Below are positions 41,409-47,798 of a stretch of DNA of 47,798 nucleotides, one piece after another; within the stretch, counting starts at the first letter, position 1, and each line of letters opens with the position of its first letter. Under the pieces are notes generated by a model. It was not told the DNA's origin, did no database searches, and was given only the letters and a program-made list of their open reading frames with translations. The stretch is from Bacillota bacterium (lineage in GTDB: Bacteria; Armatimonadota; HRBIN16): assembly GCA_023511455.1 (NCBI GenBank), contig JAIMBJ010000028.1, forward strand, positions 1 through 47,798, written 5' to 3'. The position numbers and the translations under genes are program-made.

Positions 41409-43812
41409 GACCGAGATGGACCTGTGTCTGGCTGCGCTATTGCACGACGCGGGCAAGGTCAGCCAGCGTTTCGGGGGCGACTATCGCCAGAAGCACGCCG
41501 CGATGAGTCAGGACTTCGTGCGTTCGCTGTCAGGCTATCTGGGCGAGGAACGCGCCCGGCGGGTGGCAACGCTGGCGGGTGCACACCACGATACTCCCAC
41601 CACCCGTCAGCAGAAGCTGCTGCATGTGGCGGACAAGCTGGCGGCGATGGAAAGGCAGAGCGAGCCGCGCGAGCGTCTCGACAGCGACGAAGCCGCGCTG
41701 GTGTCGGTGGCAAGCCGCGTGGAGTTTCGCGCTGACAGGGGAGAAGACCGCTACCACCCGCTGGAACCGCTGGACGAGGAACTGAGCGCGCTTTTTCCAT
41801 CGTCGGATAGCCGCGTGCAGGCGGGAGCCTATCAGCAGTTGTGGCAGGACTTTGTACAGGAGGTCAACGCACTGCCGCCGTTCCACCCGATGCATCTGCA
41901 TACGCTGCTTTCGCTTATCCGCAAGTACTGGGCGTTTGTACCGTCGGCGACGCCGTGGGAATGGGTTCCAATCCGCACCGTTCCCGACGTGTCGCTGTAC
42001 GACCACACGAAGGTAGTTACCGCCATCGCCGCGTGCCTGATGAAGCTGGACGCGCAGAGCCTGCCCGACGCGCGACTGGACCAGATCATCACGCTGCTGC
42101 GGCAGTTCGCGCAGGAGGGGGTACCGGATGTGGTAGAACAGGTGGAACGCGGGCGCGCCCCGCTAGCGCGGTTTGTGCGCATCGATATCGGGGGTATCCA
42201 GTCCTTCATCTTCCGTATCGCGCGTCCTGAATCAGACACCGGAGGCGTCGCGCGGCTGCTGCGGGGAAGGTCGTTCTTTGTGGCGATGCTGGCGCACGCG
42301 CTGGCAGAGCAGGTCATTCGCGTTTGCGATGTGACCCCTGCCAACATCCTCTTCTGCGGGGGAGGAACCATCGACCTGCTGTTGCCCGCAACGGAGAGTG
42401 CGCTGACCGCTGTGCGCCAGACCCTTCAGGAAGTCCGCAAGTATCTGCTGGAAACCAGTGGCGGGCTATTGAGCCTGCAGGCGGCGGTGATAGACCTTTG
42501 GGCGCACGATTTCGGCAACTTTGGCGACATATATATCCGGGTAGCGGAGAGACTTACCGAGGAGAAGACGCGCCGCAGCTGGAGCCTGATTCAGGAGATG
42601 GGCGAACGCCTCTTCATCTCCGAGCAGGCGATGCCGCACCCGTGTCCGTCCTGCCAGATTCTTCCGTCGCCGCAGGGGGCGCTGTGTCCCGAATGCCAGA
42701 TGCATCAGCGAATCGGCGCGAAACTGCCCGATACGCACAGCCTCGCCTTCGTGTGGGAGCCTGCGCAGGCACACGATACCGCGCTGACGTTCCCACCGCT
42801 GAACATGCAGGTGCGCCTGCTGAACGCGCAGGAGCGCGAACAGCTAGTACAATCGCCCCCGGCGGGCGACGTGCTGCTGGTGCGCCTGAACAGCCCCGAC
42901 GACTTCATCTCGCCGTGTCCGGCAGACGCCGCTATCGGCTTCCGCTTCCAGTTCGTGGCGAACCGCGTGCCGACCTGCGGTGGCGTCCTCATCCCGTTCG
43001 AGCCGATGGCGGAGCTGGGCGAGGGCGCGGCGCGGCTGGGCGTGCTGAAGATGGACGTGGACTACCTCGGCGCGGTGTTCGGCATGGGAGTCGAGCCTCC
43101 CACCATCAGCCGCCTCGCCACGCTGAGCAGCGCGTTCGAAGCCTTTTTTGGCGGGTGGCTGAACCACCTGTGCCTGCAGGTCAGCGAGGAATGGGCGCAA
43201 AGCCTGCCACGCCCGCCGAAGGTAGATGCCACCTCGGGCGCGTTCTACACGCTGTACGCGGGCGGCGACGACGTGTTCGTTATCGGTCCGTGGGAGGCGA
43301 CCATCCGTCTGGCGCAGGCAGTGAACGACGACTTTCACCGCTTCGTGGGCGAGAACCCGAACCTCACGCTGTCCGGCGCGGTGGTGTGTGTGAAGCCGAA
43401 GTTCCCTGTGCCGCGCTTTGCCGAGCTGGCGGAAGAAGACCTCGCCCGCGCCAAACGGGGCACCGATACAAACCCCCTGTCGCGCGGCGACCACGTGTGC
43501 CTGTTCGATACCGTCGTCTCGTGGCAGGAGGGGCAGCAGCTGGTGGCGTTCGCCAAGGACCTGTACCGCGCCGTACAGCACAGGCAGGTGGCGAAGGGGT
43601 TCGTCTACTTCCTGCTGCGTTTGCACGAGGAGTTCTTCCGCGAACCGCAGCAGCCCAACCTGCAGTGGATACCCCGCTTCCATTACCAGTTGGCGCGGCG
43701 CGTGCCTCCCGAAGTGGTGCAACAACTGCGCCTTCTGGAGCGCATCCCTCGCGCCATGCCTAACATCCGAATACCTGTCTCTATCGTCAGTCTCAAGATG
43801 AGGGAGGATTGA
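41401..43812 (+). CDS. csm1: Type III-A CRISPR large subunit Cas10/Csm1
   Basis: This 803-aa protein has an N-terminal HD nuclease domain (LHDAGK with His15-Asp16 and AGAHHD near 60), a palm domain, a zinc ribbon (C415, C418, C429, C432), and a second palm with GGDD at 621-624. HD cleaves ssDNA and GGDD makes cyclic oligoadenylate when target RNA is bound. Both active sites look intact. GGAGG precedes the ATG at 41401. The C-terminal part is helical. It is the signature gene that makes this locus type III. Confidence 0.97.
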   Translation: MTETEMDLCLAALLHDAGKVSQRFGGDYRQKHAAMSQDFVRSLSGYLGEERARRVATLAGAHHDTPTTRQQKLLHVADKLAAMERQSEPRERLDSDEAALVSVASRVEFRADRGEDRYHPLEPLDEELSALFPSSDSRVQAGAYQQLWQDFVQEVNALPPFHPMHLHTLLSLIRKYWAFVPSATPWEWVPIRTVPDVSLYDHTKVVTAIAACLMKLDAQSLPDARLDQIITLLRQFAQEGVPDVVEQVERGRAPLARFVRIDIGGIQSFIFRIARPESDTGGVARLLRGRSFFVAMLAHALAEQVIRVCDVTPANILFCGGGTIDLLLPATESALTAVRQTLQEVRKYLLETSGGLLSLQAAVIDLWAHDFGNFGDIYIRVAERLTEEKTRRSWSLIQEMGERLFISEQAMPHPCPSCQILPSPQGALCPECQMHQRIGAKLPDTHSLAFVWEPAQAHDTALTFPPLNMQVRLLNAQEREQLVQSPPAGDVLLVRLNSPDDFISPCPADAAIGFRFQFVANRVPTCGGVLIPFEPMAELGEGAARLGVLKMDVDYLGAVFGMGVEPPTISRLATLSSAFEAFFGGWLNHLCLQVSEEWAQSLPRPPKVDATSGAFYTLYAGGDDVFVIGPWEATIRLAQAVNDDFHRFVGENPNLTLSGAVVCVKPKFPVPRFAELAEEDLARAKRGTDTNPLSRGDHVCLFDTVVSWQEGQQLVAFAKDLYRAVQHRQVAKGFVYFLLRLHEEFFREPQQPNLQWIPRFHYQLARRVPPEVVQQLRLLERIPRAMPNIRIPVSIVSLKMRED

Positions 43813-43817
43813 ACACC

Positions 43818-44237
43818 ATGAACAAACCAGAAAAACCCAACATCCAACAGGTCATCGACCGCATCAAACGGCTCAACCGCCTGAGCGAGCTGGACGTGAG
43901 GGAGTTCGCCCTGGAGGGGGGACTGGCGGACCAGGTGGTGCAGGCTATCGGAACCGCCAGCCTGAAGCCCACCCAGCTGCGCAAGGTGTTCCACACGCTG
44001 AAAACGATGCAGCGGGATGTAGACCGAGCGAACCGCTCTGACCCGTTCGACAGCGCGAAACTGCTTCAGCTGATGCCCACACTGGCGTACGCGGTGGGCA
44101 GGGAGCTCATCCCGAAAGACTTTTACCAGCTCCTGCGGGAGGTGTTTAAACCGGAACGCCTGCCTACCAACGCCGATTTCCTGAGGGCGTTCGAGTTCGT
44201 GGAAGCCATTCTCGCCTATCACAAGTACCGCTCATGA
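43818..44237 (+). CDS. csm2: Type III-A small subunit Csm2
   Basis: This 139-aa, mostly helical protein sits between csm1 and csm3 and ends with FLRAFEFVEAILAYHKYR, typical of Csm2. Several copies line the target-RNA path of the Csm complex. The ATG at 43818 is preferred over a TTG at 43809 because GGGAGG (43802-43807) gives a better spacing. It starts 5 bp after csm1. Confidence 0.93.
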   Translation: MNKPEKPNIQQVIDRIKRLNRLSELDVREFALEGGLADQVVQAIGTASLKPTQLRKVFHTLKTMQRDVDRANRSDPFDSAKLLQLMPTLAYAVGRELIPKDFYQLLREVFKPERLPTNADFLRAFEFVEAILAYHKYRS

Positions 44238-44254
44238 GGGAAGGAGGAGACACG

Positions 44255-45124
44255 ATGAATCAACCAGCACTGGAAGGCAAGTACATCATCAGCGTGCAGC
44301 TGGAGGCGGTCACGGGACTGCACATCGGGGGCAGCACCACCGGCTTCGAGATTGGTGGGGTGGATAACCCCGTCATCCGCGACCCGCTCACCGACGAACC
44401 CTACATCCCCGGCTCCTCGCTGAAGGGCAAACTGCGCCACCTTACCGAATGGAGTTTGGGGCTGATCGACCGACACCCCAAGCACAAGGTGTACGGCGCG
44501 TACCACTGCAGTGAACTGGGGCAACCGCGCCCCAGCAACAACGGCGCAGAACGCTGGGACAAAGCCTACCTCGTGGGCAGGCTGTTTGGCGTGGCGTCGG
44601 ACGATTCACAGGTACGGCAGACCGCCGGTCCCACCCGCCTGACGGTGCGCGATGCCTTTCTGGTGGAAAGCGCACGCAAGGAGATGCAGCAGATACTGGG
44701 GGAGGGTATCTTTACCGAGCTGAAGACCGAGAACTTCCTCGACCGCATCACCTCGGAGGCGAACCCGCGCACGATGGAGCGCGTGCCCGCGGGCGCGCGG
44801 TTCTGGGTGCAGATGGTTCTCGACCGCTACGCGGGCGACGCCACCGACCTGTTGAGGCAGCTGTTGGCGGCCATGCGCCTGCTGGAGGACAGCTCGCTGG
44901 GGGGCAGCGGCTCGCGAGGCAGTGGGCGGGTGGCGTTCCGCCAGCTGCGCGTCATCTGGCGCGGGCTGGACTACTACCTGCAGGGCGCGCCCGAGCAGAC
45001 GCTGTTCCCCAACGGCGAGATGAACGACGAGGAGAAAAAACAGGCGGCAGCCACGCCCCTCCGCTTCCTGCAGAACAACGGGGCGTTCGAGCGATTCTTC
45101 GGCAAACGGACGGAAGGAGGGTAG
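44255..45124 (+). CDS. csm3: Type III-A backbone subunit Csm3 (Cas7-like)
   Basis: This 289-aa RAMP protein has GGVDNPVIRDPLTDEPYIPG with Asp37, the residue that cleaves target RNA every six bases in known Csm3. It is followed by SSLKGKLR. A glycine-rich GGSGSRGSGRV loop near 216-226 is typical of the Cas7 fold. Multiple copies form the crRNA backbone. The ATG at 44255 follows GGAAGGAGGA. The last residues are an acidic/glycine tail. Confidence 0.96.
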   Translation: MNQPALEGKYIISVQLEAVTGLHIGGSTTGFEIGGVDNPVIRDPLTDEPYIPGSSLKGKLRHLTEWSLGLIDRHPKHKVYGAYHCSELGQPRPSNNGAERWDKAYLVGRLFGVASDDSQVRQTAGPTRLTVRDAFLVESARKEMQQILGEGIFTELKTENFLDRITSEANPRTMERVPAGARFWVQMVLDRYAGDATDLLRQLLAAMRLLEDSSLGGSGSRGSGRVAFRQLRVIWRGLDYYLQGAPEQTLFPNGEMNDEEKKQAAATPLRFLQNNGAFERFFGKRTEGG

Positions 45125-45128
45125 CCCC

Positions 45129-46169
45129 ATGCCCGGCGTTTGCGTGAAGATGACCCCGTGCGGGGCGGTGACGGGCACACCGCCGCCGTCTCCCACGCTG
45201 TTCAGCGCGCTGTGCTGGGCAACGGCGGTGCTGTACGGGCACAGCGAAGCGCAGGCGATGGCGGAGGAACTCACCTGCACCGGCGCGTTCCCTCTACTGC
45301 AAGCCGACGACGCGTGCCTGCGCTTCTATCCCATGCCCGTACTCGCCCTGCCCGTCCACCGCCTGTCCGACCGCACACTGCCCAGTAAACAGCGGGTGAC
45401 CCGCAGCCTCAGCCAAGTCAAGCGGCTGAAAGGGGCGCAGTATCTCAGCGAGAGCCTGTTCGTCCAGTTCGTGCGGGGCGAGTGGAACGCCGACAGGCTG
45501 TTGCAGGAGATGGAGGCAGAGCGTCTGGTGCTGCGCGGCAGCTGCCTGTTACCCCGTGAGGAGGCGCAGCAGTTCGGACTGGGGCGGGGCAGTCGCGCCC
45601 TGCTGACCACTAAGGACATCACCCATAACGAGATCGACCGCTGGACGCTGGCGGTGGTGGAGGGCAGGCTGTTCCTGCGGGAGGCGACCTTCTTCGCGCC
45701 GCAGATGGGGCTGTGGTTCGGCGTGCATGTCCAGTCGCAGAAGGGCATGGAACGTCTGCCCGCCCTGCTGCGCTTCCTCAGCGATACCGGCGTGGGCGGC
45801 GAGCGCACCTCGGGCAAAGGGCAGTTTCAGTTCCACCTGTGGGAGGTCGCCCCCGCGCCTCCTGACCCCCCGACGCCCCGCTCGTGGGTGAGCCTGAGCC
45901 ACTACCTGCCCACCCCGCAGGAGCTGCAGGGCTGGAACACGCCGCCACGCTATCAGCTCATCCACTGGCAGGCGAAATACGAAGCAATGTATACGGGCGG
46001 ACTGGCGGTATACAAACCCCTGCGCCGCCTGTTTGCGCCCGGCAGCGTGTTCCCCTTGACCCAGACGCAGGAGGTGTACGGACGCGCCGTGCCCTCCGGC
46101 GAGCGGCTGGGGCACACGGTGTGGGTGTGCGGGCGCGCGATACCCGCCTTCTCCGGAGGTGAAGCATGA
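45129..46169 (+). CDS. csm4: Type III-A crRNA 5'-end subunit Csm4 (Cas5-like)
   Basis: This 346-aa RAMP protein has PPPSPTLFSALCWATAV near the start, LPSKQRVTRSLSQVKRLKGAQYLSE around 84-108 and GVGGERTSGKGQFQF near 218-232, the glycine-rich loop of Csm4. It caps the 5' handle of the crRNA and contacts Cas10. It begins 4 bp after csm3, with GGAGG before the ATG, and overlaps csm5 by 4 bp. Confidence 0.93.
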   Translation: MPGVCVKMTPCGAVTGTPPPSPTLFSALCWATAVLYGHSEAQAMAEELTCTGAFPLLQADDACLRFYPMPVLALPVHRLSDRTLPSKQRVTRSLSQVKRLKGAQYLSESLFVQFVRGEWNADRLLQEMEAERLVLRGSCLLPREEAQQFGLGRGSRALLTTKDITHNEIDRWTLAVVEGRLFLREATFFAPQMGLWFGVHVQSQKGMERLPALLRFLSDTGVGGERTSGKGQFQFHLWEVAPAPPDPPTPRSWVSLSHYLPTPQELQGWNTPPRYQLIHWQAKYEAMYTGGLAVYKPLRRLFAPGSVFPLTQTQEVYGRAVPSGERLGHTVWVCGRAIPAFSGGEA

Positions 46170-47353
46170 AGCACGAAGTGTACACGGTGAACGTGCAGGT
46201 GCAAACCCCCGTGCATGTGGGCAGCGGCGAGACGGTCAACGCCCTCAGCTACCTGCGGGTGAAAGACATGCTGTACGTGATAGACGACAACCGCTGGCAA
46301 CGGTGGTTGGAAGGGGCGAACGTCACCTCGCGCTTCCTGCAGTGGATGGATAGCGTGGCGCAGGTGCTGGGCACGCCGCAGCAGAGGCAGATGTCGCTGA
46401 CGCGCTTCCTGACCGACAGCCTGCGCCGGCAGGACGTGGAGGCGGTGGCGAAGCAGGTGGCAGCATATTCACTGCGCATGGAGGAGTGCGGCGAGCCAGA
46501 CGCCGTACGCGGCTTGAAGGCACACCTGCGCGACGCCCGTCGCTGCGCCTACCTGCCCGGTTCATCGCTCAAGGGGGCCATCCGCACCGCCCTGCTGGAA
46601 GACCTGCTGCTGGAGGATAACCGCCTGGAACGCTACCTGCAACAGCCCCTACAAGAGCGGTTGAAGACCGCAGCAGGCGACCGCCGACGCCTGAAGCGTG
46701 AGGTGCGCGACGTGTGGCAACAGATGGAGCAGGCTCTCCTTCGGGGCGGCAGGTCGAAAGCCAACTTCGACCTCCTGCGCTTCGTGATGGTGTCGGATGG
46801 CGAGCCTTTCGCGCACGAGCAGGTGAGCCTGCGTCTGGTGCGTTCGGAGGGGACGAACCGCCCCACTCACACATGGCTGGAGATGGTGCGCCCTGGAGCC
46901 AACACGCGCTTCACGCTGACGCTGGTGCCCGACGCCCCCCTGAAGCCGCTGGGGCTGGACGACGCGCTGGGCGAATACCTGTTGTGGCAGACGCTGTTCG
47001 AGGTGCTGTACGAGCGGGCGGAGCGCAGGTTGCAGCGTGAACTGCGGTATCCTTATCCTGCCGCGGTGAAGCAGGAGCTGCAGCGGTTGCAGTCGCTGAA
47101 CCGCCGCGACACGCCCCTGCTGTGCGTGGGTTGGGGGCAGGGCTATCTGGGCACGACGGTGATGGGGCTGGTGCGCGACGACTTGCCGCAGGATTATGCG
47201 CAGATGGTACAGAATATGCGGGAGGCACTGCCGCGGCGGGGTCAGGGGGTTCAGCCTTCAAACTTCCCGAAGACGCGGCGGACGGTGCGCCAGCGTGACG
47301 AGCAGGCGGTCTGCACGCCTGGATGGGTGCAGTTGCATTTAAATGAGACGTAG
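46166..47353 (+). CDS. csm5: Type III-A subunit Csm5 (Cas7-like)
   Basis: This 395-aa RAMP protein starts with KHEVYTVNVQVQTPVHVGSGE and has YLPGSSLKGAIRTALLED around 131-148, both typical of Csm5. It caps the 3' end of the complex and helps crRNA maturation. It is the last gene of the operon. The C-terminal part is basic (ends FPKTRRTVRQRDEQ...). An adjacent stem-rich region leads to the CRISPR array. Confidence 0.93.
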   Translation: MKHEVYTVNVQVQTPVHVGSGETVNALSYLRVKDMLYVIDDNRWQRWLEGANVTSRFLQWMDSVAQVLGTPQQRQMSLTRFLTDSLRRQDVEAVAKQVAAYSLRMEECGEPDAVRGLKAHLRDARRCAYLPGSSLKGAIRTALLEDLLLEDNRLERYLQQPLQERLKTAAGDRRRLKREVRDVWQQMEQALLRGGRSKANFDLLRFVMVSDGEPFAHEQVSLRLVRSEGTNRPTHTWLEMVRPGANTRFTLTLVPDAPLKPLGLDDALGEYLLWQTLFEVLYERAERRLQRELRYPYPAAVKQELQRLQSLNRRDTPLLCVGWGQGYLGTTVMGLVRDDLPQDYAQMVQNMREALPRRGQGVQPSNFPKTRRTVRQRDEQAVCTPGWVQLHLNET

Positions 47354-47382
47354 AAAAAGCGTTTTAATGACAAAAAGTCGGG

Positions 47383-47423
47383 CGCGAACCTCGATTGATC
47401 ACGGCTCAAGCGTGAGGTTCGCG
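47383..47423 (+). repeat. Hairpin upstream of the CRISPR array
   Basis: CGCGAACCTC (47383-47392) and GAGGTTCGCG (47414-47423) pair perfectly across 21 bases, 30 bp after the csm5 stop. It could be a terminator-like or leader structure. Confidence 0.5.
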
Positions 47424-47452
47424 GGTGGCGACGGCGGTCGAATCGCAAAACC

Positions 47453-47476
47453 CCGTGTTGCCAGCGGGCAACGCGG
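47453..47476 (+). terminator. Second hairpin after csm5, possible terminator
   Basis: CCGTGTTGCC (47453-47462) and GGCAACGCGG (47467-47476) form a stem of 10 bp with one G-U pair and an AGCG loop. Only a weak T-rich segment follows. Confidence 0.45.
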
Positions 47477-47494
47477 TGAGTTGTCTTGCACCTT

Positions 47495-47550
47495 GGCAAA
47501 ATGTACTAACAAAAATGGGGCAAAATGTCGAATTTACCCCTGTTTTTGAC
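47495..47550 (+). promoter_or_regulatory. Leader-like region with direct and inverted repeats
   Basis: GGCAAAATGT occurs at 47495-47504 and 47519-47528, 24 bp apart. A near-palindrome (CAAAAA-T-GGGG ... CCCC-TG-TTTTTG, about 47509-47548) ends next to the first CRISPR repeat. This A/T-rich segment is the likely leader of the array. Confidence 0.5.
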
Positions 47551-47659
47551 ATTGCAACGCCTGCCCCGACCAATAGGGGACTGAAACATAGATAAGCAAG
47601 CCCCACGGCGCAACGGGTATGAATTGCAACGCCTGCCCCGACCAATAGGGGATAGGACT
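47551..47659 (+). CRISPR. Mini CRISPR array (two repeats, one spacer)
   Basis: Repeat 1 (47551-47587, 37 nt) starts ATTGCAACGCCTGCCCCGAC and ends CTGAAAC, with internal CCCC/GGGG arms. Repeat 2 starts at 47623 and matches repeat 1 for the first 30 nt, but its last 7 nt are changed (TAGGACT), as expected of a terminal degenerate repeat. The spacer is 35 nt (47588-47622). The repeat 3' end on the plus strand is GAAAC, so transcription should run away from the cas genes' end. The locus is type III-A. No further repeat is seen up to 47798, though the window ends there. Confidence 0.85.
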
Positions 47660-47798
47660 TACGCCGTTGCGATAGGCACCTGACGGGCCATGCATTTTTC
47701 AACGACTGCGGACCCGATTTACTGTCATGCTGAAGTCTATGTTGTTTGTCAAGGGCTACCAGCCGCTACCCCCCCACAGCGGGCATATACTCAGACAC

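Noticed and set aside
42324-43763. 479-codon frame inside cas10
   Set aside because: Out-of-frame with the cas10 palm domain, Arg/Pro-rich and without a plausible start.
47406-47702. 98-codon minus-strand frame across the CRISPR repeats
   Set aside because: It spans both repeats and the spacer and has no ribosome site.
47660-47798. Additional CRISPR repeats or a gene past the array
   Set aside because: No further match to the 37-nt repeat and no open frame with a start site was found in these 139 bases.

Overview
This is about 48 kb of moderately GC-rich bacterial chromosome. It looks like a diderm (Gram-negative-type) saccharolytic, possibly thermophilic bacterium. An Armatimonadota-like lineage is my best guess, from the mix of an H-X9-DG prepilin-like protein, several Gfo/Idh/MocA oxidoreductases, many carbohydrate-active enzymes and strong GGAGG ribosome binding sites. 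No rRNA or ribosomal marker is present, so the placement is inference. ADP-heptose genes and a lipoprotein support an outer membrane.

Region 1 (1-20 kb) is mostly carbohydrate and amino-acid catabolism. It holds the end of a prepilin-like gene, a GH130 phosphorylase-like enzyme, a DUF104/PIN toxin-antitoxin pair, a DgcN/DgcA-like pair for D-glutamate or dipeptide epimerisation, two Gfo/Idh/MocA oxidoreductases, two thioredoxin-fold proteins, a TldE-type protein, a parvulin foldase, a deacetylase-like protein, acylphosphatase, an HDOD protein and an MFS transporter. It ends with a heparinase-like polysaccharide lyase, a galactonate-dehydratase-like enolase-superfamily enzyme and a GH1 beta-glucosidase.

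Region 2 (18.7-27 kb) holds an unrecognised 767-aa protein downstream of a sigma factor. Next is a tightly overlapping five-gene operon on the minus strand: an unknown coiled-coil protein, a heptose-1-phosphate adenylyltransferase (RfaE2), an aspartylglucosaminidase-like Ntn hydrolase, a glycerol-1-phosphate-dehydrogenase-like enzyme and a cyclophilin lipoprotein. It ends in an elaborately structured terminator-like element.

Region 3 (27-40 kb) is housekeeping and metal homeostasis. It contains a third Gfo/Idh/MocA protein, a MarR regulator with a four-cysteine tail next to a cysteine desulfurase, a minimal nucleotidyltransferase, prfA and a TPR protein. The iron operon follows: DtxR regulator, FeoB split into GTPase and permease, a zinc-ribbon protein, FeoA and an RsuA-family pseudouridine synthase. 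Then come mnmE, tRNA-Ser(GGA), a secreted protein of unknown function and the heptose kinase RfaE1.

Region 4 (40.4-47.8 kb) is a type III-A CRISPR-Cas locus: cas6, cas10/csm1, csm2, csm3, csm4 and csm5, followed by a structured leader-like region and an array with only two repeats and one spacer. No cas1, cas2 or CARF effector is seen before the window ends. The most unusual items are the unknown-protein/RfaE2/G1PDH operon, the cysteine-tailed MarR beside NifS/IscS, the split FeoB, the near-empty CRISPR array and the nested RNA-like structures at 21807-21882 and 18649-18725.
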